A DNA stretch of 38,227 nucleotides from Ruminiclostridium sp. (GTDB lineage Bacteria; Bacillota; Clostridia; Oscillospirales; Ruminococcaceae). Position 1 is the first letter of the stretch; every line of letters begins with the position of its first letter. Where the stretch lies: NCBI GenBank assembly GCA_017395555.1, contig JAFPUE010000110.1, positions 1 to 38,227 on the forward strand, written 5' to 3'. Positions 23,631 through 31,251 of this stretch are shown in pieces. The position numbers and the translations under genes were made by a program. Under the pieces are notes generated by a model. That model had not been told where the DNA came from. It saw only the letters and a program-made list of their open reading frames with translations, and ran no database searches.

Positions 23631-24425
23631 ATGTCGGGAAAGGCTGATATGAACAAGCTCCTGTCGGAAGCGGAGTTCCGCAACAGAGAGTATATGATAA
23701 CTCATCTGTCATACGACAGGGAAATGGAGTTCTATCAGAGCGTCAAAATGGGAAATATCGAGGAAACGCAGCGCCTGTTCAAGCCGCTGTCAAGCGAAGG
23801 TCTCGGAAAGCTGAGCGAGGATCCGCTGCGCAATCTCAAATACCACCTGACCATCACGATAGCGTTCATAACACGCTACTGCATCGAGGGCGGACTCAAT
23901 ATGGAGGAAGCATACAACCTCAGTGATATCTATATCCGGCGTGTCGATGAGTGCGGAACATCCAAGGAAGTCGATTCCATACACCGCGAAGTCGTGGACA
24001 CCTACGTCCACAGAATGAACAAGCTGCATCAGAGCCGCGCGTTCTCCCGTCCGGTCATCGTGTGCATCGACTACATCTATGACAATCTCCACTCGAAGAT
24101 ACTGCTCGACGATCTTGCGGATATCACCGGGCTCAGCGCACCATACCTGTCCAAGCTGTTCCACAAGGAAACGGGAATGACGATCAAGCAGTACATTCTC
24201 GGCAAGAAGGTAGAAGCGGCGGAAAACCTGCTAAAGTTCTCGGATTATCCGTGCTCGGATATCTCACAGTATCTCGGTTTCGGCACGGAAAGCCACTTTA
24301 TCTGCGTTTTCAAGAACTTCACCAAGACCACGCCGAAGGAATACCGCGAGAGATTTTTCCGTACACGCTGGGGCGACAGAAGTGCCGCGGAGAAAAAAGA
24401 GAGCAGAAAGCAAAAGAAAGTGTAA
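23631..24425 (+). CDS. AraC-family transcriptional regulator
   Basis: A 264-residue regulator. The C-terminal AraC DNA-binding domain (about 150-250) has both helix-turn-helix units: LDDLADITGLSAPYLSKLFHKETG with IKQYI, then SDISQYLGFGTESHFICVFKNFTKTTPKEYR. The N-terminal 145 residues are helical and lack the cupin seen in sugar-type members; I do not recognise the effector domain. The tail is very basic (KKESRKQKKV). Start at 23631 follows GGGGAGG; earlier in-frame starts lie in the promoter. Divergent from the solute-binding gene, so likely its activator in response to a nutrient (inference). Confidence 0.92.
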   Translation: MSGKADMNKLLSEAEFRNREYMITHLSYDREMEFYQSVKMGNIEETQRLFKPLSSEGLGKLSEDPLRNLKYHLTITIAFITRYCIEGGLNMEEAYNLSDIYIRRVDECGTSKEVDSIHREVVDTYVHRMNKLHQSRAFSRPVIVCIDYIYDNLHSKILLDDLADITGLSAPYLSKLFHKETGMTIKQYILGKKVEAAENLLKFSDYPCSDISQYLGFGTESHFICVFKNFTKTTPKEYRERFFRTRWGDRSAAEKKESRKQKKV

Positions 24426-24559
24426 ATTTTCAACAAAAATGTTAAGAATGTGATATTAAAAACCGTGATTAAGTGGTAAATTATAATTGACAGGGGAGTA
24501 AACAAACCCTGATCCGGACTTGCAGACCGGGTCAAAAAACGAAAGGAAAGGTAACTACT

Positions 24560-25201
24560 ATGAATTTTAAGAAGATCATCGCCGTGATCGCAGCATCGGC
24601 AGCTGCAGTAGCAACTCTCGCAGTAAGCGCAACAGCTTACGACATCAACAAGGACCTCAAGACTGGCTGGAGCGCAAGCACAGTTATCCCCGGTGAGGAA
24701 TTTGAAGGCACAGACGAGAACACAGTATTCACGATCACATTCGAGGCTGACGCTTCTCTCGCAGAGAAGGACGGACACAACTACTGGTGCATCAAGCCCA
24801 TGCTCAACGATACAGGCTGGCCGTTCATCGACACACTCGTAGGACCCACACTCTCCGACGGTAAGGATTCTTACGTTATCCAGCCCGAAGAAACAGAGAT
24901 CAAGTTCACAATTCCCGCAGCTAAGCTCGAAGAAATACAGGTAGCAGGTATGGCTCTTATGGGTCACGGCATCAAGCTCGGTACTTTCTCCTACTCCAAC
25001 AGTGAGACAGTAGCTCCCGCAGCTGAAGCAGCTCCTGCAGTTGAAGAAGCAGCTCCCGCAGCTTCCGACGTACAGGCTGAAACAGTTGCGGCTCCCGCAA
25101 AGAGCGACAACCCGCGCACAGGCGTTACAGATATCGTAGTTTACGGTACAGTAATGATCGCTGCCGGCGCAGTTGCAGTTGCTTCCAGAAAGAGAAAGTA
25201 A
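24560..25201 (+). CDS. Secreted surface protein with NPRTG sorting-like motif
   Basis: A 213-residue exported protein. Signal peptide 1-26 (ending VSATA-YD), a compact domain (about 27-155, rich in Trp and beta strands, carbohydrate-binding-like in look but unassigned), an Ala/Pro/Glu linker (TVAPAAEAAPAVEEAAPAA), then DNPRTG, a hydrophobic helix and the basic tail SRKRK. This is the layout of a sortase substrate with NPxTG in place of LPxTG, or of a membrane-anchored wall protein. Codon use is strikingly uniform (GCA/GCT, ACA, CTC, AAG), unlike its neighbours, suggesting high expression. A long leader and AAAGGAAAGG precede it. Confidence 0.85.
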   Translation: MNFKKIIAVIAASAAAVATLAVSATAYDINKDLKTGWSASTVIPGEEFEGTDENTVFTITFEADASLAEKDGHNYWCIKPMLNDTGWPFIDTLVGPTLSDGKDSYVIQPEETEIKFTIPAAKLEEIQVAGMALMGHGIKLGTFSYSNSETVAPAAEAAPAVEEAAPAASDVQAETVAAPAKSDNPRTGVTDIVVYGTVMIAAGAVAVASRKRK

Positions 25202-25230
25202 GCTATAAAGTAATATTTTACGGCAATCGT

Positions 25231-25272
25231 ATCCTCTGCACGGCAATAGTCGTGCAGGGGATCTTTGCTTTT
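25231..25272 (+). terminator. Terminator of the NPRTG protein gene
   Basis: A 12-bp stem ATCCTCTGCACG (25231-25242) / CGTGCAGGGGAT (25251-25262) with one T-G pair, then CTTTGCTTTT. Confidence 0.8.
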
Positions 25273-25289
25273 AATTGACAATTGTGTTA

Positions 25290-25323
25290 AAAATATCGCT
25301 CTCCGGCGAAGCCGGGGAGCGAT
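25290..25323 (-). terminator. Terminator of the leftward rel operon
   Basis: A 13-bp stem ATCGCTCCCCGGC / GCCGGAGAGCGAT (minus strand, 25323 to 25295) with a 3-base loop, then ATTTTT. It marks the end of the long leftward transcript. Confidence 0.85.
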
Positions 25324-25369
25324 ACAAAACCGTACTTTCCCTTTCCGCCGAAGACGGAGATAGCATTTG

Positions 25370-25729
25370 TTATGCGGTGAAGAACAGCCAGTAGTATTTG
25401 AGCAGCATGATTATCGAGAGGGTGAATACAAATCCGACAGACGCGGCAAGGTAATATACCCGCATACGCTTTGTCTTTATCAGTATCGCGCTTCCTATGC
25501 CTATCCATATACATGAGACCATGAGAGAGGTCACAATAAGTATCATCGGCAGCAGGAAGGTGAACGGGTAATGGAACACATTCTCCGCGACATAAAGGAC
25601 GACTCCCGTGACAAACGGCACGAAGCCCAGCGGCAGTACCGCAAGCCCCCAGTTCTTTCTGTGCGCCCGGAAAAAACCGACGTTAAGAACGGCCAATATA
25701 AAAGCTATAACAAGACATTCGCCCGCCAT
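25370..25729 (-). CDS. Hypothetical four-helix membrane protein
   Basis: A 119-residue membrane protein with about four hydrophobic helices (starting MAGECLVIAFILAVLNVGFF) and the charged loops RAHRKNW and KTKRMR. I do not recognise a family. It has an excellent ribosome site (GGAGG, 5 bases before ATG) and is last in the leftward operon, before a strong terminator. It likely works at the membrane with the SGNH and DUF4358 proteins, by position only. Confidence 0.75.
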   Translation of the reverse strand: MAGECLVIAFILAVLNVGFFRAHRKNWGLAVLPLGFVPFVTGVVLYVAENVFHYPFTFLLPMILIVTSLMVSCIWIGIGSAILIKTKRMRVYYLAASVGFVFTLSIIMLLKYYWLFFTA

Positions 25730-25763
25730 TTTTACCTCCGTTCATGCCATCATCGTGCAGTTT

Positions 25764-26315
25764 TTATGAAATAAATCCCTTGACAATGCTGTCAGCTTTC
25801 TCGTTGTCGCTTGTAACGAGATAATATACCCACTTTCCGGTCTGCTGTATCACAGCGTTCTCGATCTTGTACATCTCGTCGGGTGTGTAGCTCTCATACG
25901 TTTCGGTCTGATACGCGAGTCTGTCCTCAACAGCCTTCACCGCAGACTTTGCGCTGTCCTCCGAGTTGAAAAGGAACACCGCGATCTCGTCCGGATATGC
26001 TCCCGAAGCGCAGATAAAGTACGAGAAATCCTTGATAGCGTCGGTGTCGAGCCCGTCGAAGTAATTCGGCAGAGTTTCCGCTTTCTTCTCAAATGCCGAG
26101 TTGATCGGAACCTCGTCGAGAACCGCCTTTGTTACGTCCGAAGCGCTGAAATCGGCAGCTGCGGGAGCAGGCGTTTCCTCTGTTGCGGCAGCCGAGGTGG
26201 TTTCGGAAGCCGAAGTTTTTGCCGCAGTCGTTGATGCGGGCTGGTTTCCGCCGCAGGAAGCGGCAGCGCATACGAGCGACGCGATAAGCATCGCTGTTAA
26301 GATCTTCTTTTTCAT
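25764..26315 (-). CDS. DUF4358 lipoprotein
   Basis: A 183-residue exported lipoprotein. The signal peptide ends at a lipobox (AAASC-GG), then a 35-residue Thr/Ser/Ala/Glu linker, then a DUF4358 domain (DYFDGL-type core NYFDGLDTDAIKDFSYFICASGAYPDEIAVFLF, a helix with EDRLAYQTETYESYTPDE, and GKWVYYLVT). In Clostridia this family is often found beside SGNH hydrolases and MBOAT acyltransferases; here two SGNH genes are upstream but there is no MBOAT. The start at 26315 is preferred over an ATG three codons earlier that sits too close to AAAGGA. Confidence 0.85.
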   Translation of the reverse strand: MKKKILTAMLIASLVCAAASCGGNQPASTTAAKTSASETTSAAATEETPAPAAADFSASDVTKAVLDEVPINSAFEKKAETLPNYFDGLDTDAIKDFSYFICASGAYPDEIAVFLFNSEDSAKSAVKAVEDRLAYQTETYESYTPDEMYKIENAVIQQTGKWVYYLVTSDNEKADSIVKGFIS

Positions 26316-26411
26316 TTTTTTCATTGTCCTTTCTTTTGTTTTATCCTATATTTATATATTATAGTGATACCTTTATAGAATACGCCGAAAGCGCTTTATC
26401 ACTATCAATTG

Positions 26412-27419
26412 TTATGCCGTTGATGTCTGGAAGAAGGACAGCATACGCCGGTATGCCGCGCCGAGAAAATGCAGACCGTCCGCTTCGGCATAGGTGCCGG
26501 AGAAATACCCGTTCTCGTTTATAAGCTGTGAGCACAGATCGAGATATCCCGCGCCAGCCTCCGCCGCCATTGCTTTCAGCAGTGAGTTGTAGGCGTTCAC
26601 CATTTCCATAGTCTCCTGACCCGCGTCATTATGCGCCTTTGTGACCGGTGGTATCGACACGACATATATCGCGCTGTCGGGGCAGACGGCTTTGAGATCG
26701 CCCACGAGCAGCTTCATATTGTTCGCCATATAATCATTGCCCATATACGCGAGACCGTTCGAGCCGAGCATTATGAATATCCGCTTCGGCTGCAGCCCCT
26801 GCGCCTTTGTAACGGCGGTCTGACCTTTTATATCCGCTGTTCTTGCGCTCTGCGGGTTCAGCCCGACTTTTGCGAAGACCTGTGATTCCGGGAAAAATCC
26901 GTAGCCGCTGAGTCCGGTGTATATCGAGTCTCCGATGAAGTAGTCGTTCGCGAAGAATGACGGATCGTAGCTGTCCGGAGCGGGTGCGGCGGTAGTTTCC
27001 GCTGTGGTCTCGGCAGTGGTTTGTACCGTTGTTTCAGCAGCCTTTGTCTGCGTCTCGCTTTCTGCGGAGATCTCCGAAGAAACCGGCTTTGTTTCGGCAG
27101 CCGTAGTCTCTGCCGGAGCCGTGGTTTCATGCTCCGTAACAGTCTCTTCCGTTTCGGCGGCAGTTTCCGTGGTTTCTTCCGTTTCTTCCGTTTCTTCCGT
27201 TTCTTCCGGTGTGCTGTCCTCAGTCGTTTCCGCAGGCTCGTCGTCGTCCGCGAGCTCTATGATACCCGTCAGTGCCGTTAGCTTTGTCCTTGCTGTCGTC
27301 GCGGCAGTCTTTTTTGTTTCCGCCGTTTCCGTTCCTTTCGGGACGTTATTCTCCCCGCAAGCCGCCGTGCATATCACAAGCGCCGCGAGCAGGGCAGCGG
27401 TGATCTTTCTACCGTACAT
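26412..27419 (-). CDS. Surface SGNH hydrolase, lipoprotein paralogue
   Basis: A 335-residue protein: a signal peptide with a likely lipidated Cys21 (VICTAAC-GENN), a 120-residue Thr/Glu-rich linker, then an SGNH domain (about 150-335). The catalytic blocks are GDSIYTG (Ser), MLGSNGLAY (Asn) and EADGLHF (Asp and His). It is closely similar over the whole catalytic domain to the gene just upstream, so they are tandem duplicates with different anchors. It starts one base after that gene's stop (TAAGATG). Members probably deacylate wall or capsule polymers; substrate unknown. The linker contains a 9-base tandem repeat. Confidence 0.88.
   Translation of the reverse strand: MYGRKITAALLAALVICTAACGENNVPKGTETAETKKTAATTARTKLTALTGIIELADDDEPAETTEDSTPEETEETEETEETTETAAETEETVTEHETTAPAETTAAETKPVSSEISAESETQTKAAETTVQTTAETTAETTAAPAPDSYDPSFFANDYFIGDSIYTGLSGYGFFPESQVFAKVGLNPQSARTADIKGQTAVTKAQGLQPKRIFIMLGSNGLAYMGNDYMANNMKLLVGDLKAVCPDSAIYVVSIPPVTKAHNDAGQETMEMVNAYNSLLKAMAAEAGAGYLDLCSQLINENGYFSGTYAEADGLHFLGAAYRRMLSFFQTSTA
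27173..27208. repeat. Four perfect 9-bp tandem repeats
   Basis: TTTCTTCCG is repeated four times without a mismatch. Read on the minus strand it encodes Glu-Glu-Thr units in the linker of the lipoprotein SGNH gene. In-frame length changes would alter only the linker. Confidence 0.9.
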
Positions 27420-27420
27420 C

Positions 27421-28302
27421 TTACAGCTCTATTGACCTCTGGAAGAACGCGAGCATACGCTTGTACGCCGTACCGAGGAAGTGCAGACCGTCCGCCTCGG
27501 CATACGCGTCGGAGAAGTAACCGGACGCGTCTTCGAGCTTGCTGCACAGATCGAGGTAAACAACGCCCTCGTCCTCGCACATACTCTTGAGCAGCTTGTT
27601 ATAGCCGTTGACCATTACCATGGTCTCCTGACCCTCCGCGTCGTGCGCCTTTGTTACGGGCGGTATGGATACGACGTAGATGTAGCTGTCGGGGCATACC
27701 TCTCTGAGCTGAGCCACAAGAACCTTCATCTGATCCGCCATGTGCGTGTTGCCGAGGTAAGCGAGACCGTTCGAGCCGAGCATTATGAAGATACGCTTTG
27801 GCTGCATTTCTTCCGCCTTGCTGACCGCGGTATATCCGCCGTACTCCTTTGTGAGGGCGCTGTCGGGATTGAGACCAACCTGCGCGAATACCTGACTTTC
27901 GGGGAAGTATCCGTAGTTTATAAGTCCGGTGTATATCGAATCGCCGATGAAGTAGTCGTTCGCGAAGAACTCCTCGTCATAGACATCATCCGGTATCGGA
28001 GCGGTGCTTTCCGTTTCTTCCTCGGACTCGGCGGGCTCCTCCTCGGGAGCTTCCGTTTCCTCGGAGGCTTCGGTCTCTTCCTCCGGAGCGGGCTCTGTCT
28101 CAACGGTATCGGTGGTGATGACAGTCGTAACTATAGAAGCCGCCTCTGCGGGCTGATCCATATTAGCGACATCGGCAGGTTCAAGCTTGCCGGTCATATA
28201 CAGGTATATCAGCGTCACGAGCGTAATAAGCACCGCGACAATGGATATATTCAGAATGACGATAGCAAGTGAGATACCGTCAACCTTGTTTTTCTTTGCC
28301 AT
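27421..28302 (-). CDS. Surface SGNH hydrolase, membrane-anchored paralogue
   Basis: A 293-residue protein with an uncleaved N-terminal helix (about residues 10-35), a 65-residue acidic linker (repeated EETE/EAPEEE), and an SGNH domain (about 105-293) with GDSIYTG, MLGSNGLAY and EADGLHF. The catalytic domain should lie outside the cell. It is a tandem paralogue of the next gene. It starts 15 bases after the DtxR-type regulator with no terminator. The linker is acidic, while that of the paralogue is Thr-rich, so the two may reach different wall depths (inference). Confidence 0.88.
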   Translation of the reverse strand: MAKKNKVDGISLAIVILNISIVAVLITLVTLIYLYMTGKLEPADVANMDQPAEAASIVTTVITTDTVETEPAPEEETEASEETEAPEEEPAESEEETESTAPIPDDVYDEEFFANDYFIGDSIYTGLINYGYFPESQVFAQVGLNPDSALTKEYGGYTAVSKAEEMQPKRIFIMLGSNGLAYLGNTHMADQMKVLVAQLREVCPDSYIYVVSIPPVTKAHDAEGQETMVMVNGYNKLLKSMCEDEGVVYLDLCSKLEDASGYFSDAYAEADGLHFLGTAYKRMLAFFQRSIEL

Positions 28303-28317
28303 TGGCTTTATCTTCCT

Positions 28318-28698
28318 TTATTTCTTTGTTTTTTTGCTCTTTTTAATATGCTTTTTGATAGCCTGAAAGGTCTTGTCACTTATGACGTGCTCGATCCTGC
28401 AGGCATCCTCCGACGCGGTTTCTCTGTCAACGCCGATCGACATGAACACTTCGGTAAGAACGGTATGGCGTTCGTATATCGTTTCGGCGACTTCGCGCCC
28501 GATATCGGTAAGCGTGATAAAGCCGTTGTTGTCGATCTCCAGATATCCTCCGTCTTCGAGAAGATGAATCGCGCGGCTTATACTGGGCTTTGAAAAGCCC
28601 ATTTCGTCGCAGATATCAATTGATCTTACAGCGTTTTTCTTTTCGGAGAGTATCAGTATGGTTTCAAGGTACATCTCTCCGGATTCCTGTAAATTCAT
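28318..28698 (-). CDS. DtxR/MntR-family metal-dependent regulator
   Basis: A 126-residue regulator with an N-terminal winged helix (VRSIDICDEMGFSKPSISRAIHLLEDGGYLE) and a metal-binding dimer domain (about 70-126), without the SH3 domain of DtxR. Metal ligand positions resemble the iron regulator DtxR more than MntR: Met9 (EMYLE, DtxR Met10, where MntR has Asp), His78, and Cys100-x2-Glu103-His104 (DACRIEH, as in DtxR Cys102). So ferrous iron is more likely than manganese, by residue pattern. No metal transporter is adjacent; it sits between rel and two SGNH genes in one transcript. Ribosome site GGAGG. Confidence 0.9.
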   Translation of the reverse strand: MNLQESGEMYLETILILSEKKNAVRSIDICDEMGFSKPSISRAIHLLEDGGYLEIDNNGFITLTDIGREVAETIYERHTVLTEVFMSIGVDRETASEDACRIEHVISDKTFQAIKKHIKKSKKTKK

Positions 28699-28719
28699 TT
28701 CTAACCTCCAAAAGTGTAT

Positions 28720-30879
28720 TCAGACAATTCCTGTTCTTTCCGCGCTGATAACGCCCTGTATCTTGCAGATTCGGTTTATGAGCGCGTTGAGCTGTTCAAG
28801 GCTTGCAACCTCCACGGTAACGATGATGTTGCCGTTTCCGTTTTTGAGCTGGTGAGCGGTTATCTGCCGTATCGGGAGCCGTCCCGCGGCGATAGCGGAC
28901 GTGATATCGGCGATAAGCGCTGTTCTGTCCTCCGCTATTATGTCGATAGTAGCGTTGTAGCTGTCGGTATCGTTTCCGCTTGCCCAATAAACGTTTATCC
29001 AGCGTTCCTTTTCGGATTCCGGTGAATTGAGCACGTTCATGCAGTCCTTTTTATGCACGGAAACGCCGTAGCCGCGTGTTATAAATCCTATTATATCATC
29101 ACCGGGAAGGGGATTGCAGCATTTTGCAAACTTTATCAGGCAGTTGTCGATGCCCTCGACAATGACACCGCCCTTGCGCTTGTGGGTGATGCTGCGGTTC
29201 ATGATATCCTCGTCGGACTCGGTGATCTTGTCCGCATTACGCGCATTGTACAGGTCTTTGGCGCGCTGCATTATCTTAGAGAGGATAACGCCGCCGTAGC
29301 CTATTGCCGCGTAGAAATCATCAACGTTGTCGAAATGCTGGAGCTTTGCGAGCTCGAGAAGGAAATCCTGCGACGGAACCATATTGTTCCTGCGGAATTC
29401 AAGCTCGATAGAAGCCATACCTTCCTGTATATTCTCCTCGCGGCACTCCCGCTTGAACCACGAGCGTATTTTCGCGCGCGCCTCGGTGGTCTTGGCAATA
29501 TCGAGCCAGTTACGGTTCGGTCCGGCGTTCGGAGATGTTGTGACCTCAACGATATCACCGGTTTTCAGCTTGTAGTCGAAGCGTATCATTCGCCCGCCTA
29601 CCTTGGCTCCGGTCATATGGTTGCCGACTTGGGTGTGTATCGCGTAGGCGAAGTCGATTATCGTCGAGCCCGCCGGGAGCGTGATAACGTCGCCCTTCGG
29701 TGTGAATACATAAACGTCGTCCGGTGCAAGGTCAACCTTGATCGCGTCGGCGAGTTGGTCAATATCGTCGGAATCCTGCTGCTGTTCGAGGATATGTCTT
29801 ATCCAGTCGAAGCGCTTTTCGCCGGTCACATTGCCGGATATTCCCGCTTTGTACTTCCAGTGCGCTGCGATTCCGTACTGTGCGGTGTTGTGCATCTCGT
29901 AGGTGCGTATCTGCACCTCGAAGGGTATGCCCTCTCTGCCTATTACCGTCGTGTGGAGCGACTGGTAGCGGTTGGGCTTCGGGGTTGCGATATAGTCCTT
30001 GAAGCGGTAGGGGATAGGCTTGAAGATATCGTGGATTATGCCGAGAACGTTGTAGCACTCTATGACGGTCTGCACGATAACGCGAACGGCGTAGATATCG
30101 TAAATCTCATCAAAGCTCTTGCCTTTGACATATACCTTTTTATATATACTATATACGCTCTTTACTCTGCCCTCTATTGTCGGAGGCGGCTGGATATCGC
30201 TGATACGTTCGCTTATGCGCTCTTTGATTATGTCTATGAATGTATCGCGCTGCTCCTTGTGCTTATCGAGCATTTCCTCGATAGCCTTTGAGCCGTAGGG
30301 ATCGAGTATTCTTATGGAGATATCTTCCATTTCCTCCTTGACGGCGCTCATACCGAGGCGGTGTGCGATAGGCGCATAGAAGTTCATGGTTTCGAGAGCC
30401 TTCTTGCGCTGTTTTTCGGGCGGGCGGTACATAATTGTCCGCATATTATGGAGACGGTCAGCGAGCTTTATGATGATGACCCGGATATCCTTGGACATAG
30501 CTATCAGGATCTTGCGGATATTTTCCGCCTGCTGTTCCTCCTTGGAGTTATTCAGCGGTACCTGACCTATCTTGGTTACGCCGTCAACGAGATTTGCGAC
30601 TTCCTCACCGAACTTGCGTTTCAGGGTATCGAGCGAAACATCGGTATCCTCGACGACATCGTGGAGCAGGGCAGCGCAGATCGTGTCGGTATCCATACAG
30701 AATTCGAGCAGGATACAGGCTACGGCGATAGGGTGGGTGATATATGGCTCACCGGAGCTTCGTTTTACGCCGGAGTGAGCTTCATTTGCAAGCTCATACG
30801 CAGCGGTGATCTTATTGATATCATACGGCTTTTCGCTTGCCAGTATTTTTTCCGTCAAATAATCTATCGTATAAAGCAT
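28720..30879 (-). CDS. rel: Bifunctional (p)ppGpp synthetase/hydrolase Rel
   Basis: A 719-residue long RSH protein that makes and degrades the stringent-response alarmone (p)ppGpp. Domains in order: HD hydrolase (about 20-190, with HDVVEDTD at His73-Asp74 and KLADRLHNMRT), synthetase (about 230-360, with RFKDYIATPKPNRYQSLHTT), TGS (about 390-450, DDVYVFTPKGDVITLPAGST), zinc-finger-like/helical part (CLIKFAKCCNPLPGD), and a C-terminal ACT domain (about 645-719). RFKD is the RxKD form of bifunctional enzymes, and the HD residues are intact. It leads the leftward unit with the DtxR-type regulator 21 bases after it. AAAGGA precedes the start. Confidence 0.97.
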   Translation of the reverse strand: MLYTIDYLTEKILASEKPYDINKITAAYELANEAHSGVKRSSGEPYITHPIAVACILLEFCMDTDTICAALLHDVVEDTDVSLDTLKRKFGEEVANLVDGVTKIGQVPLNNSKEEQQAENIRKILIAMSKDIRVIIIKLADRLHNMRTIMYRPPEKQRKKALETMNFYAPIAHRLGMSAVKEEMEDISIRILDPYGSKAIEEMLDKHKEQRDTFIDIIKERISERISDIQPPPTIEGRVKSVYSIYKKVYVKGKSFDEIYDIYAVRVIVQTVIECYNVLGIIHDIFKPIPYRFKDYIATPKPNRYQSLHTTVIGREGIPFEVQIRTYEMHNTAQYGIAAHWKYKAGISGNVTGEKRFDWIRHILEQQQDSDDIDQLADAIKVDLAPDDVYVFTPKGDVITLPAGSTIIDFAYAIHTQVGNHMTGAKVGGRMIRFDYKLKTGDIVEVTTSPNAGPNRNWLDIAKTTEARAKIRSWFKRECREENIQEGMASIELEFRRNNMVPSQDFLLELAKLQHFDNVDDFYAAIGYGGVILSKIMQRAKDLYNARNADKITESDEDIMNRSITHKRKGGVIVEGIDNCLIKFAKCCNPLPGDDIIGFITRGYGVSVHKKDCMNVLNSPESEKERWINVYWASGNDTDSYNATIDIIAEDRTALIADITSAIAAGRLPIRQITAHQLKNGNGNIIVTVEVASLEQLNALINRICKIQGVISAERTGIV

Positions 30880-31251
30880 TGCAGATCCGTCCTTTCTCTT
30901 GTTTTTCTTTGTTCTATCTTTTATGTCTGTTATATCTGATATTTCAAAACGGAATTATCGCCAAGCGGCGAACGCGCCGCTCCGAATCCGTAGCGACACT
31001 CTTCATTGGGCGAGTACAGCACCTCGGTTAGCAATTCTCTGCTATTTTAATAACGGAGTCTTCTCCAACCCCACTGCATTTCGATGAGAGCTGCCCATAG
31101 AAGTATCTTAGAAATACTGCATTTGTTTGGGGTGTCAAGCCCACTTTTTCAAAGGGGGCTTGCGGGGGGTTGGGGGGCGGCGCCCCCTCTCTGAAATCTC
31201 AAAGATCTCTTGAAAGTCTCGAAGCTCTCTCAAAGCCTCTCGAAGTCTCTC
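30880..31251 (-). other. 372-bp intergenic leader of rel, structured, with C/G-rich and TCTC-rich repeats
   Basis: No gene found. Going leftward toward rel there is: a degenerate short repeat of GAGA/TTTGA/TTCGA units (about 31190-31251); G/C tracts (31147-31190) that can fold or slip; the promoter-like TTGACA at 31133-31138 without a good -10; and several nested helices (TAGCA/TGCTA near 31045, CGAG/CTCG near 31015, and AGCGGCG/CGCCGCT at about 30963-30980). The last could act as a terminator or antiterminator before rel. It may be a structured leader RNA. Confidence 0.4.

Noticed and set aside
24245-25246. A 333-codon leftward frame across the AraC end and NPRTG gene
   Set aside because: Very Cys/Ser-rich product typical of antisense frames; it spans two rightward genes.
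27000-27240. Low-complexity repeats as a CRISPR-like array
   Set aside because: They are coding Thr/Glu linker repeats without spacers; no CRISPR array was seen anywhere in the window.
29053-30291. A 412-codon open frame opposite rel
   Set aside because: Antisense to conserved rel motifs, with no ribosome site and no recognisable domain.
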